Shown here piece by piece: positions 8,934 to 17,355 of a DNA stretch of 64,000 bases. Made by a program: the position numbers and the translations under genes. The notes under the pieces were generated by a model, which saw nothing but the letters and a program-made list of their open reading frames with translations, made no database searches and was not told where the DNA came from. Position 1 is the stretch's first letter, and the number at the start of each line of letters is the position of its first letter. This stretch comes from Verrucomicrobiota bacterium (lineage in GTDB: Bacteria > Verrucomicrobiota > Verrucomicrobiia > Opitutales > Opitutaceae): contig JAPLTN010000107.1 of NCBI GenBank assembly GCA_026398135.1, positions 1-64,000 of the forward strand, in the 5' to 3' direction.

Positions 8934-9034
8934 GTGAGAGGGAAACCCAGCTGGGCCGGCGTTGACCTCGGCGTTATGGCCCGCTGGGCCACCTCCGCCT
9001 CGGTCGCCATGGCCGGGCATGGTTTCCCTCTCAC
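8934..9034. repeat. 14-bp perfect inverted repeat around 73 bp
   Basis: GTGAGAGGGAAACC at 8934-8947 is exactly complementary to GGTTTCCCTCTCAC at 9021-9034. The interior is GC-rich with more short inverted pieces (gggcc/ggccc). It lies between the M20 fragment and the 3' end of the BrkB gene. It could be a small mobile palindromic element (MITE or REP type) or a structured RNA. Confidence 0.7.
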
Positions 9035-9063
9035 GAAGCATCGGTTTATTATGAAGACGGCGC

Positions 9064-10557
9064 CTATTCCCCGGGTTTGGCGGGCATGGGGTGGGCTTCG
9101 ATCAGCTCGTCGAGGGTGCGTTGGAAGAAGGTCTGGTTTTGCACGCGGTTCAGTTCGCGGTCGTAGGCGAGCACGATGGGGTCGATGTCGGTGAGGGTGG
9201 GGCCGGTGGGGTCGCCGCCGTGGTCGTCGTCCATGCGTTTGAAGTCGGCGAGGGAGGTGCGGTTGAGGGGGCGGGCGGGTTGGTAGCGGAGGTCGTTTTC
9301 CTGGTCGTGCGGCTCGGGAGGAATGGGGGAGAGCAGGCGCATGTGGACGAGGCGGTTCATGCACTCGTTGAGGATTTGGGTGGGCACGCCGAGCTCGGCG
9401 CCGAGCTGGCTGGCGGAGCAGGGGGGCTCGCAGTCGCGGAAGCGGCGGCTGATACGCAGCAGCACGGTGAGAGTGAGGCGTTCACGCATGGACTCGGCGA
9501 GGGTGTTCCAGGCGGCCTGGCTGTTGCGGAAGTGCACGTTTTGCACGGCGTAGCTGACCTGGCCGCCGACGAGGAGGAAGAACCAGAAGATGTAGAGCCC
9601 GAACATCAGGATGGGGAGGATGCCGAGGGAGCCGAAGAGGCTGCGTTGCTGGACGACTTTGGAGAGGTAGAGGAATGCGAGGTAGTTGTTGGCCACGACG
9701 AGGCCGCCGACGAGGATGGCGCCGGCGCCGGCGCTGAGCCAGAGCACGCGGGTGTTGGGGATGAATTTATAAAAGAGGGCGAGGACGAGGATGAGCAGGA
9801 GGATGGAGAGGGAGGGGAGCAGCCAGCGGAGGAAGCCGACGATGGCCGGGCCGAGCCCGAAGGGGACTTTTTGCTCGAAGAGGTTGAGGTAGGCGCCGGC
9901 GGAGAGGGTGGTGACGACGGCGAAGAAGAGGACGGCGCCGAGGGTGAGCACGGTCCAGTAGAAGACGATGCGCATGACCCAGGAGCGGCCCTGGCGGACG
10001 CCCCAGATTTCGTTGAAGGCGTTTTCGACCGAGGTGAAGAGCTGGAGGACGATGACGATGAGGGTGACGACCCCGACGAGGCCGGCGGTGCTGGAGCGGG
10101 AGCCGGCGATGAAGCCGTCGATGAGTTCGACGAGTTCGGCGTTGGCTGGGGTGGCGGGGGCGCTGGCGGAGGCGGGGGCGCCGGGGTCGGAGGCGGGGGC
10201 GAGGGTTTGGCGGGCTTCGAGCTGTTCGTATTGGCCGATCTGGGGGGCGACGTATTTGATGATGCGGTTGAGGGTGTTTACCGCGAGATCGGGGTCCTGG
10301 CGGTCGAGCACGAAGCCGGCGACGAGCACGGCGATGGCCATGAGGGGGCCGAGGCCGAGGAGGGTGGAGAAGCTGAGGGCGGCGGCGCGGCTGGGGGACT
10401 TGGTCTCGATGATGCCGGTGATGGTGATGGAGACGATGCGCAGGAGGGCGTAGAAGCGGCCGCGCAGGGAGCGGTCCTCAAGGTAGCGGTTGCTCCAGAT
10501 GTCGGAGGTGTAGAGCCGGTGGAGGCGGCGCGCCAAGGTGGGGGCGGGGGCGGACAT
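9064..10557 (-). CDS. YihY/BrkB family inner-membrane protein
   Basis: A protein of 497 residues from the ATG at 10557; in-frame upstream codons overlap the neighbouring gene and look non-coding. The family core is clear: SPSRAAALSFSTLLGLGPLMAIAV near the start, then about six membrane segments (FYWTVLTLGAVLFFAVVTTL, LSILLLILVLALFYKFIPNT, GGLVVANNYLAFLYLS, LPILMFGLYIFWFFLLVGGQ). A soluble C-terminal tail of ~120 residues includes a winged-helix-like part (LTLTVLLRISRRF). The family was once called RNase BN by mistake; its real role is unsettled. It follows the GYF-domain gene by 19 bp, so they are probably co-transcribed. Confidence 0.88.
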   Translation of the reverse strand: MSAPAPTLARRLHRLYTSDIWSNRYLEDRSLRGRFYALLRIVSITITGIIETKSPSRAAALSFSTLLGLGPLMAIAVLVAGFVLDRQDPDLAVNTLNRIIKYVAPQIGQYEQLEARQTLAPASDPGAPASASAPATPANAELVELIDGFIAGSRSSTAGLVGVVTLIVIVLQLFTSVENAFNEIWGVRQGRSWVMRIVFYWTVLTLGAVLFFAVVTTLSAGAYLNLFEQKVPFGLGPAIVGFLRWLLPSLSILLLILVLALFYKFIPNTRVLWLSAGAGAILVGGLVVANNYLAFLYLSKVVQQRSLFGSLGILPILMFGLYIFWFFLLVGGQVSYAVQNVHFRNSQAAWNTLAESMRERLTLTVLLRISRRFRDCEPPCSASQLGAELGVPTQILNECMNRLVHMRLLSPIPPEPHDQENDLRYQPARPLNRTSLADFKRMDDDHGGDPTGPTLTDIDPIVLAYDRELNRVQNQTFFQRTLDELIEAHPMPAKPGE

Positions 10558-10576
10558 GGCGCGGGTGGGCGGCGGT

Positions 10577-11338
10577 TTAGGTGGTGAAGAAGTGGTGGGC
10601 CAGACCGATGGCGCCGAGCACACCGAGAAGGGCGAAGAAGATGACGCCGGCGATGTTGAGCAGGATGGTGCAGAGGTAGAGGCCGAGGGCGGCGGCGGCG
10701 GAGAAGGCGAGGGGTAGGGTGTCGCCGTTGAAGTAAAAGAGGGTGCCGGCGAAGCCGAGGCCGAGCATGGCGGCGAAGCGGATGAAGGGGTAGGAGGAGA
10801 CGGCGCCGAGGCCGATGCAGACGGCGAGGAGGAGGTTGATGACGCCGAGGATAATCAGGGGGGCTTGCAGGATGGCGGGCAGATCGAGGGTGGTGACGAT
10901 GTCGATGTGCGGGAGGAGGTAGGCGGCGGCGGTGACGAGGAGGATGGTGAGGGAGGCGTAGGAGCCGATGTTGGCGGCCTGGCCGCGGGCGATGGCGGGG
11001 TCGGCTTTGTCGCGGGTGTCCTCGGTGCGGCCTTCGGCGGCGAGGAGCATGTCGTTCACGGTGATGGGGCGGTCGTTTTCGGAGACGGTGTTGAGGGTCT
11101 TCATCTCGTTCGCGGCCTTGGCGCGGACGCGCAGGACTTTTTTCGTTGGAAACAGCGTCTGCATGAGCTCGGCGTTGCCGTTGATGGGGGCCCAGGCTTC
11201 GGTGGCGGCGTCGTAGTAGTAGGTCTCGGCATCGACCTGGCCGTTTTCGGAGAGGGAGCTGAGTTGTTCGAGGGTGAAGGGGCCGCGGGCGTCGGTCTCG
11301 GAGGCTTTGCGGATGTAGTATTCCTGCGTGGTGGACAT
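10577..11338 (-). CDS. GYF_2 (DUF4339)-domain membrane protein
   Basis: A protein of 253 residues. The N-terminal ~55 residues (EYYIRKASETDARGPFTLEQL...YYYDAATEAWAPI) are a GYF_2/DUF4339 domain: a Tyr near the start, GPF..EQL, then a W-x-P-I end. A charged linker (70-120) leads to about five or six hydrophobic helices. GYF-like domains bind proline-rich peptides in eukaryotes; the bacterial version is thought to be a binding module on membrane proteins. The partner here is unknown. It lies immediately upstream of the BrkB gene on the same strand. Confidence 0.75.
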   Translation of the reverse strand: MSTTQEYYIRKASETDARGPFTLEQLSSLSENGQVDAETYYYDAATEAWAPINGNAELMQTLFPTKKVLRVRAKAANEMKTLNTVSENDRPITVNDMLLAAEGRTEDTRDKADPAIARGQAANIGSYASLTILLVTAAAYLLPHIDIVTTLDLPAILQAPLIILGVINLLLAVCIGLGAVSSYPFIRFAAMLGLGFAGTLFYFNGDTLPLAFSAAAALGLYLCTILLNIAGVIFFALLGVLGAIGLAHHFFTT

Positions 11339-11401
11339 CGTGGGTGGAGGCTAGGGGAGGAGGCGGGGGAATGTCGAACGGCGAAAAGCCAGGGCCGGGG
11401 C

Positions 11402-13192
11402 TTACATGCGGCTGAGGGTGCGGAGGCCGAGGAGGCCGAGGCCGGTTTCGAGGATGAGCAGGGTGCGGGCGCAGAGGCGGAGGCGGCGGGCGCGGATGGC
11501 GGGGTCCTCGACGGCGACTTTTTCGGCGGCGTAGAAGGCGGAGAAGGTGCCGGCCAGTTCGTAGAGGTAGAGGCAGAGGACGTGGGGGCGGAGGGTGGCG
11601 ACGGCCTGGGCCTGGGCGTCGGAGAACTGGACGAGTTTGCGGGCGAGGGCGAGTTCGGCGGCGGTTTCCAGCGGGGAGGCGGGGGCTTCGGTGGCGGGGT
11701 CGCCGGGGCGGGCGTCGAGTTTGCGGAAGATGGAGTGGACGCGGGAGACGGCGTAGAGGAGGTAGGCGGCGGTGTTGCCCTCGAGGGAGATCATTTTTTC
11801 CCAGGAGAAGGTGTAGTCGCTGGAGCGGTTTTGGGAGAGGTCGGCGTATTGCACGGAGCCTACACCGACGATGGCGGCGATGGCGGCGCGCTCGGCTTCG
11901 GGGAGCTCGCCGGATTTCTCGTCCACGAGTTTGCGGGCGCGGTCGGTGGCCTCCTGGAGGAGGTCCTTGAGTTTGATGTTTTCGCCGCTGCGGGTTTTGA
12001 GGGGGCGGCCGTCTTCGCCGAGCACGGTGCCGAAGCCGAGGTGTTCCAGCCGCATGAGGGGGCGGTGGGTCCTGGCGAACCACTTTTGGGCGGTGAGGAA
12101 GAGCTGTTCGAAGTGGTCGGCCTGGCGTTTGTCCACGACGTAGAGGGCGGTGTCGGCGCGGAAGTGGGTGGCGCGGTAGAGAATGGTGGCGAGGTCGGTG
12201 GAGGCGTAGTTGGCGGCGCCGTCGGCCTTGCGAATGATGAAGGGATTGGGGCGTTCGGCGGTGCGGGAGTAACGCGGGTTTTCTTCGTGAAAAACGACCA
12301 GGGCGCCCTGGCTTTCCTCGGCGACGCCGCAGGCGAGCAGTTCGGAGTAAACGGCGGGCACCTGGTCGTTGTAAAAGCTTTCGCCCAGGGTCTCGTCGAA
12401 GCGGATGCCGAGCAGGTCGTAGATTTTCTGGAAGGCGGCGACGGAGACCTCGCCGATGTGACGCCAGATGGCGGTGTTTTCGGGGTCGCCGGTCTGGAGT
12501 TTTACCAGTTCGGCGCGGGAGGCCTCGAGGACGGCGGGGTCGGCGTCGGCGGCGGTGTTGCCGACCTTGTAGAGGCGTTCGAATTCTTCGAGCGGGGTGG
12601 TGGCGAGGGCGGCGTCGAGGGCGGGGCGGTCGGTGGCGAGGGCTTGTTTGTAAGCCCAGATGATTTTGCCAAAGGAAGTGCCCCAGTCGCCGATGTGGTT
12701 GTCGCGAATGACGCGCGCGCCGCCGAAGGCCGCGATGCGGGCGACGGCTTCGCCGATGACGGCGGAGCGGAGGTGGCCGACGTGCATCTGTTTGGCGGTG
12801 TTGGGCGAGGAGTAGTCCACCACCCAGGTCTGGCCTGCGAGGGTGCCGGAGGCGGCGGCGCGCAGAGAATCGGGCGTCGCGAAGGCGGCCAGCCAGGTTT
12901 CGAGGGCGGCGGGCTTGAGGGTGAAGTTCAGGAAACCGGGGCCGGCGATGGCGACCTCGGCTAGGGCGGTGACTTCGGCGGGGAGGGCGGCGACGAGGGC
13001 TTGGGCGGCGGCGCGGGGGTTTTGTTTGGTTTGTTTGGCGTAGGCGAGGGTGCCGTTGGCCTGGAAGTCGCCGTGCAGGGGGGCGGCCACGCGCACGTCG
13101 GGGGCGAAGAGGGCGAGGTCAAAGCCGGCGGCGGCGGCGGCGGTTTTGAGACCGGAATCGAGGGCGGCGGCGAGGTGAAACAGGGCGGACAT
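11402..13192 (-). CDS. argS: Arginyl-tRNA synthetase
   Basis: A protein of 596 residues from the ATG at 13192. It has the Arg_tRNA_synt N domain (residues 1-85, GDFQANGTLAYAKQ), the class I HIGH-type motif as HVGHLRS within SSPNTAKQMHVGHLRS, the ArgRS block ALYVVDKRQADHFEQLF, the KMSKS-equivalent KTRSGENIKLKDLL, and a C-terminal anticodon-binding DALR domain ending in RTLSRM. The family charges tRNA-Arg and needs the tRNA itself for activation. Length is normal for bacteria. The in-frame upstream Met adds 12 basic residues with no family counterpart, so I chose the inner start. Confidence 0.95.
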   Translation of the reverse strand: MSALFHLAAALDSGLKTAAAAAGFDLALFAPDVRVAAPLHGDFQANGTLAYAKQTKQNPRAAAQALVAALPAEVTALAEVAIAGPGFLNFTLKPAALETWLAAFATPDSLRAAASGTLAGQTWVVDYSSPNTAKQMHVGHLRSAVIGEAVARIAAFGGARVIRDNHIGDWGTSFGKIIWAYKQALATDRPALDAALATTPLEEFERLYKVGNTAADADPAVLEASRAELVKLQTGDPENTAIWRHIGEVSVAAFQKIYDLLGIRFDETLGESFYNDQVPAVYSELLACGVAEESQGALVVFHEENPRYSRTAERPNPFIIRKADGAANYASTDLATILYRATHFRADTALYVVDKRQADHFEQLFLTAQKWFARTHRPLMRLEHLGFGTVLGEDGRPLKTRSGENIKLKDLLQEATDRARKLVDEKSGELPEAERAAIAAIVGVGSVQYADLSQNRSSDYTFSWEKMISLEGNTAAYLLYAVSRVHSIFRKLDARPGDPATEAPASPLETAAELALARKLVQFSDAQAQAVATLRPHVLCLYLYELAGTFSAFYAAEKVAVEDPAIRARRLRLCARTLLILETGLGLLGLRTLSRM

Positions 13193-13319
13193 CCTGGTAA
13201 TCAACTTCCGGCGACTCCGGTCGCGCAAGCCCCGTTATAGCTCGACTTTTGCACGATATATGCTTGGCTGCGCCGCTTCCGGCCAGACGGCCCCCTCTCC
13301 CGATCCTTTTCCTACACAC

Positions 13320-14663
13320 ATGTCGAAACGCAACATTCCTCAACGCCGATTCATCAAGCCCTCGTTCACTTCGTTGATCGAGAAGAAGCGCGATGGACAA
13401 GAATTTACTCAAGAAGAAATCCGCTATATCATTGATAGCACCTTGGATGGGGAAATGCCCCAGCCGCAGTTGGCGGCGCTCCTGATGGCGATTTACTTCC
13501 AGCAGATGTCCGCCCAGGAGACCGCGATCCTGACCGAGGAGATGATGCTTTCCGGCGAGGTGATCGACCTTTCGCACATCGCCAAGCCGAAGATCGACAA
13601 ATACTCGACCGGTGGCGTGGGCGACAAGACCTCTCTGGTTTTGGTCCCGCTGGCCATGGCGAGCGGCGTGGTAGTGCCGATGATGTGCGGTCCTGAGCAC
13701 GATTATGTGATCGGAACGCTGGAAAAGCTCTCGGCCGTCCCCGGTTTGAAGACGAATCTGACGGTGGAGCAGTTCTCCAACCAGTTGGCCAAGATCAATG
13801 GTGCGATCTGTGCGCAGACGCCCGACCTCGCTCCGGCCGACGCGAAGTTCCTCGAATTGCGCAAGGAGACGGGAACCATCCCGAGCTTGCCGCTGATCAC
13901 GGGCAGCGTGCTTTCCAAAAAACTCGCCGAAGGCAGCGAAGGCTTGGTCATCGACGTGAAGTGGGGCAACGGCTCCTTCATCAAGGACTTGGAGCAGGCC
14001 AAGCAGCTTGCCCGCGCGATGACCCGCGTCGGTCGCTCGTTGAAGCGCCGCTGTGTGGCGCTCGTTACCGACATGAACCAGCCCTTGGGCGATACGGTCG
14101 GCACCGGGCTGGAGTTGAAGGAGGCCATTACCCTTCTTAAGGGCGGCGGTCCCGAAGACATGAAGGAGCTCGTGCTTAAGTTGGGCATGGAGATCGTGCG
14201 TCTGGCGGGGGTGGCGGGGTCCACCCTTTCGGCCAAGCAGACGGTGGAGCGTCATTTGACCGACGGCACCGCGCTGGAAAAGCTCAAGGAGCTGGTCAAG
14301 GCGCAGGGCGGCGATCCCTCCTACATCGATGATCCGGAGAAATTCCCCAAGGCGAAATACATCCGCAAGCTGCCCGCGCCCAAGCGTGGTTATGTGCATA
14401 CCATCAACGCGGCGATGATCGCACGCGGGGTGCATTTGCTCGGGGCCGGCAAGGAAAAGCCGACCGACAAGATCGATTACGCGGTGGGGGTTTCGGAGAT
14501 CAAAAAAGTCGGCACCCAAGTAAAGCAGGGCGAGCCGCTGATGATGATCCACTACAACGACGAGGCGAAGCTGGAGCAGGCCTTGAACTACTTTAAGGAC
14601 GCCTACCGTCTGGCCCCCAAGCGCCCGACTCCTCCGCCTCTGGTGGTGGAGCGGGTGGCCTGA
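13320..14663 (+). CDS. Thymidine/pyrimidine-nucleoside phosphorylase-like enzyme
   Basis: A protein of 447 residues from the ATG at 13320. It has the glycosyltransferase family 3 helical N-domain, the phosphate loop KYSTGGVGDKTS (94-105), SLPLITGSVLSKKLAEG (nucleoside site) and DMNQPLGDTVG. The C-terminal PYNP domain includes INAAMIARGVHLLGAG. The family cleaves thymidine or uridine with phosphate to the base and (deoxy)ribose-1-phosphate. Oddly, the normally near-invariant SGRGLGHTGGT block reads CGPEHDYVIGT here (123-133): the phosphate-contacting Ser is Cys, and the following Arg and His are replaced. Substrate or activity may have shifted, so I leave the symbol blank. A strong terminator follows. 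Confidence 0.85.
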   Translation: MSKRNIPQRRFIKPSFTSLIEKKRDGQEFTQEEIRYIIDSTLDGEMPQPQLAALLMAIYFQQMSAQETAILTEEMMLSGEVIDLSHIAKPKIDKYSTGGVGDKTSLVLVPLAMASGVVVPMMCGPEHDYVIGTLEKLSAVPGLKTNLTVEQFSNQLAKINGAICAQTPDLAPADAKFLELRKETGTIPSLPLITGSVLSKKLAEGSEGLVIDVKWGNGSFIKDLEQAKQLARAMTRVGRSLKRRCVALVTDMNQPLGDTVGTGLELKEAITLLKGGGPEDMKELVLKLGMEIVRLAGVAGSTLSAKQTVERHLTDGTALEKLKELVKAQGGDPSYIDDPEKFPKAKYIRKLPAPKRGYVHTINAAMIARGVHLLGAGKEKPTDKIDYAVGVSEIKKVGTQVKQGEPLMMIHYNDEAKLEQALNYFKDAYRLAPKRPTPPPLVVERVA

Positions 14664-14686
14664 GTTTGCCGCGTCTTTTAGATTCA

Positions 14687-14715
14687 AAGCCCCGGCGTTT
14701 TGCCGGGGCTTTTTG
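14687..14715 (+). terminator. Intrinsic terminator
   Basis: Stem AAGCCCCGGC / GCCGGGGCTT (10 bp) with loop gtttt at 14697-14701, then a T run. It lies 23 bp after the phosphorylase stop and can serve as its terminator; on the other strand it lies just after the TPR gene. Confidence 0.92.
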
Positions 14716-14723
14716 TTTATGGC

Positions 14724-15086
14724 TTATTTGAGGCCGCCTTGGTGGGCGGCGGGGTTTTGGAGTTGGTCTTTCCAGCCGAGGATTTTGGCTTGGGCGCCGA
14801 ATTTTTCGGCCATGGGTTTGTCGCCTTTTTCCATCCAGACGCGGGAGAGGGTGGTGTTGATAAAGAGGTCGTCGGGGCGGAGGGCGTGGGCGTGTTGCGC
14901 GGCGTCGAGCGCGGGGTCGAGTTCGCGGGCGGAGAAACGCACTTCGGCCAGGGCGTGCCAGGCTTCGAAGGAAGTCGGCACGGCGGCGGCGGCGCGTTCC
15001 AGTTTGGCGGCGGCGGCGGCGGTGTCGCCCATGGCGTGGTCAAAGGTGGCGTCTTCGATAAGGGTTTGCAGTTCTTCGTCGGTCAT
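14724..15086 (-). CDS. Small TPR-like protein
   Basis: A protein of 120 residues from the ATG at 15086. Helical repeats with the TPR consensus are visible: GDTAAAAAKLERAAAAVPTSFEAWHALAEV, then ARELDPALDAAQHAHALRP, then MEKGDKPMAEKFGAQAKILG, giving about three units. No signal peptide is seen. It is probably a protein-protein interaction module in the cytoplasm; the partner is unknown. The upstream YceI gene has its own terminator, so this gene is likely transcribed alone. Confidence 0.75.
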   Translation of the reverse strand: MTDEELQTLIEDATFDHAMGDTAAAAAKLERAAAAVPTSFEAWHALAEVRFSARELDPALDAAQHAHALRPDDLFINTTLSRVWMEKGDKPMAEKFGAQAKILGWKDQLQNPAAHQGGLK

Positions 15087-15125
15087 GGGCGGGGTGTGGC
15101 GGGTGAGAAGGTGACGGAAGCGAGG

Positions 15126-15159
15126 GAAAAGAAAAGCCGCGTCCGGTGAAGGACGCGGC
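15126..15159 (-). terminator. Intrinsic terminator of the YceI gene
   Basis: Stem GCCGCGTCC / GGACGCGGC (15136-15144 and 15151-15159), loop of 6. Reading the minus strand, the stem is followed by TTTTCTTTTCCC. It lies 30 bp after the YceI stop codon. Confidence 0.88.
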
Positions 15160-15189
15160 CAAAGGGGAGACGCGATGTGATGCGGGTGC

Positions 15190-15810
15190 TTAGGCCTTGG
15201 GAGCACTGCCGACCAAGCCGAAGGTCAACTGGATGACGGGGGAAACCTTGTCTTCGTTTTCGCCGGGCTGGATGCCGAAGTCGCCGCGCTGCACGGAGAA
15301 TTCACCACGCACGACGAGCAGGTCGCCCTTGTTGCCGGGGCGGGTGCGTTTTTCGAGGGCGTCGGCGAGGTAGCTGAGTTTGACCGGGACGGTCACGTCC
15401 TTGGTGACGCCCTTGAGGGTGAATTTGCCGGTGGCAGTGGCCGACCATTGGTTGGCGCCGACCGACTTCACGTCGGAGAGTTTTTCGAATTCAAAACTGA
15501 TTTCAGGGTTCTTGGCGGCATCGATCCACTTCGCACCGGCGATGTGCTCGGTCATGGTGGCGTTGGGGGTTTTGAGCGAGCTGGTGGCGACGACGATTTT
15601 GCCTTTGGTAGCGGCGACGTCGGCGGTGTCGAAGCTGACGGTGCCGGCGACATCCGACGCGCTGCCGGCGATGGGCTCGAGCAGGGAGTCGAGGGAGAAC
15701 TGGATGGCGTTAACGCCCTTCGGATCCTTGAAGTCGAAGGCGCGGGGAGCGGCGATGGCGGTGATGACAGTGAAGCCGGCGAAGGCGATGGAGCGGAGCG
15801 TATGTTTCAT
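15190..15810 (-). CDS. YceI-family periplasmic lipocalin-like protein
   Basis: A protein of 206 residues with a Sec signal peptide (residues 1-21, cleavage probably after AIAAPRA). It has the YceI core: VSFDTADVAATKGKIVVATSSL, then HIAGAKWIDAAKNPEISFEFEKL (the NP.ISF block), then GKFTLKGVTKDVTVPV. The family forms an eight-stranded barrel that binds polyisoprenoid or other lipids in the periplasm. A role in envelope stress is likely but not shown. Own terminator downstream. Confidence 0.88.
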   Translation of the reverse strand: MKHTLRSIAFAGFTVITAIAAPRAFDFKDPKGVNAIQFSLDSLLEPIAGSASDVAGTVSFDTADVAATKGKIVVATSSLKTPNATMTEHIAGAKWIDAAKNPEISFEFEKLSDVKSVGANQWSATATGKFTLKGVTKDVTVPVKLSYLADALEKRTRPGNKGDLLVVRGEFSVQRGDFGIQPGENEDKVSPVIQLTFGLVGSAPKA

Positions 15811-15847
15811 GGTTAGCTTGAGGTGGATGTGAGCAAAAAGTGCGGTG

Positions 15848-16171
15848 TTAGGCCGAGCCTGATGGGTGACTCCGGCGGTGGAAAAAAGTTACGGAAAAAA
15901 TGGCCAAACCGGCGAAAATACCGCCGCCAAGGAACTCGATTCCGGGCACGAAGCGTTTTTCGTAGGTCACGTAGGCCAGTTCGGTGATGGGATCGACCTG
16001 TTTAACCGGGACTTCGTTCTGGCTCCAGCCGCGGTGGTAGCCCTTCGCGGCCCAAAAACAAATCACGAAGAGGGCCAGGATGATGCCTGCACCGCGCAGC
16101 AGCACGCGCCACGCGTCTATGCTGGGCGGGGGCGACGGGGCGGTGGTCGGGGTGTCTGGCGCAGAACTCAT
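15848..16171 (-). CDS. Small two-helix membrane protein, unknown
   Basis: A protein of 107 residues from the ATG at 16171. A Pro/Thr/Ser-rich head is followed by hydrophobic helix 1 (GAGIILALFVICFWAAKGY), a ~35-residue loop with acidic and aromatic residues, hydrophobic helix 2 (GGGIFAGLAIFSVTFF) and a short basic tail. I know no family for it. It sits between queA and the YceI gene on the same strand, 68 bp after queA. Confidence 0.6.
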   Translation of the reverse strand: MSSAPDTPTTAPSPPPSIDAWRVLLRGAGIILALFVICFWAAKGYHRGWSQNEVPVKQVDPITELAYVTYEKRFVPGIEFLGGGIFAGLAIFSVTFFHRRSHPSGSA

Positions 16172-16239
16172 CTGCGGAGCAGGCAAGCAAGTCGCGTGCG
16201 CAGCGCAAGTGACGCGCGGTAATTTTTTCGTAACGGTCT

Positions 16240-17337
16240 TTATAGAATCAACATGGCGTCGCCGTAGCTGAAGAAACGGTATTCGCGGGCGACGGCTTCG
16301 GCGTAGATCTCGCGCAGCCAGGCGATGCCGTCGGTCGAGCCGGGAGTGAGGAAGCCGCTCACCAAGCAGAGCAGGGTGGAGCGGGGTTGGTGGAAATTCG
16401 TGATGAGAGCGTCTATCGCCGCGAAGGGGGTGGGCGGGTAGAGGTAGATCGCGGCCTCGCTTAGGAATGGCGCGGAGGAGGCGGGCGCGCCGACGGGGTG
16501 CTTGCGGAAAAAATCCTCCAAGGTGCGCACGCTGGTGGTGCCGACGGCGATGCGGCGCGTGCCGGGCGCGGGGCGGAGTGCGGCGGCTTGGGTGGGGGAG
16601 GGGATTTCGTAGATTTCGCGGTGGATGGCGTGGGCCTCGATGGTGTCGGTGGCGATGGGCTTGAAGGTGCCGAGGCCGACGTGGAGGGTGAGGTCGGCGG
16701 TGTGGACGCCGGAGGCGCGGAGTTTTTCGAGCAACTCGGGGGTGAAATGCAGGCCGGCGGTGGGGGCGGCGGCGGCGACTTGTTTGGCGCGGTCGGCGTA
16801 AACGGTCTGGTAACGTTCGAGGTCGGCGGCGCGTTCCTCGGCGGTGTGCTGGCGTTCGATGTAGGGCGGAAGCGGGACTTCGCCGAGGCGGTTGGCGACT
16901 TCGACGATGGTGGTCCCGCAGGTGGGGGAGCAGCGGAAGGCGACGCGGGCCGCGCCCTCGGCGTCTTTTTCCAGGACTTCGCCTTCGTAAGTACCGGCCA
17001 CGCCGAAGGTGGCGCCGGGCGGGAGTTTTTTCCCGGGGCGGAGCAGGCACCACCAAGTCTGGCCATCCACGGCGGGGCGCAGGAGCAGGCATTCGACCGC
17101 GCCTCCAGTGGGGCGGTGGGCTAGGAGGCGGGCGGGCAGGACGGCGGCGTTGTTGCGGAAGAGCGTATCGCCGGGGCGGAGGTATTCGCCGAGGTCGGTG
17201 AAGTGGCGGTGTTCGATTCGGCGTTCGGCGCGATGCACCACGAGCAGGCGGGAGGCATCGCGGCGGGCGGCGGGGGTTTGCGCGATCAGATGAGCCGGTA
17301 GGGTGTAGTCGAAGAGATCGGTGGAGAGCGGCGGCAT
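16240..17337 (-). CDS. queA: tRNA preQ1(34) S-adenosylmethionine ribosyltransferase-isomerase
   Basis: A protein of 365 residues, normal length. Family blocks: LFDYTLPAHLIAQTPAARRDASRLLVV, GDTLFRNNAAVLPARL, PYIER, AAAPTAGLHFTPELL, HVGLGTFKPI and ITNFHQPRSTLLCLVSGF. It transfers the ribosyl part of SAM to 7-aminomethyl-7-deazaguanine in tRNA to make epoxyqueuosine. It lies 18 bp upstream of the pckG end, possibly in the same transcript, though the functions are unrelated. Confidence 0.95.
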   Translation of the reverse strand: MPPLSTDLFDYTLPAHLIAQTPAARRDASRLLVVHRAERRIEHRHFTDLGEYLRPGDTLFRNNAAVLPARLLAHRPTGGAVECLLLRPAVDGQTWWCLLRPGKKLPPGATFGVAGTYEGEVLEKDAEGAARVAFRCSPTCGTTIVEVANRLGEVPLPPYIERQHTAEERAADLERYQTVYADRAKQVAAAAPTAGLHFTPELLEKLRASGVHTADLTLHVGLGTFKPIATDTIEAHAIHREIYEIPSPTQAAALRPAPGTRRIAVGTTSVRTLEDFFRKHPVGAPASSAPFLSEAAIYLYPPTPFAAIDALITNFHQPRSTLLCLVSGFLTPGSTDGIAWLREIYAEAVAREYRFFSYGDAMLIL

Positions 17338-17355
17338 CGGCGCGGTTTAGGAAAA

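Noticed and set aside
9091-10587. A 498-codon plus-strand open frame opposite the BrkB gene
   Set aside because: Repetitive Glu/Gly/Val content is due to reading GC-rich membrane-protein code backwards; the minus-strand gene has clear family motifs.
10865-12964. A 699-codon open frame on the plus strand, opposite argS and its neighbours
   Set aside because: It runs antisense to well-supported genes, and its Gly/Glu/Val-rich composition is what the reverse complement of high-GC Ala/Arg-rich coding DNA gives. No domain is recognisable.
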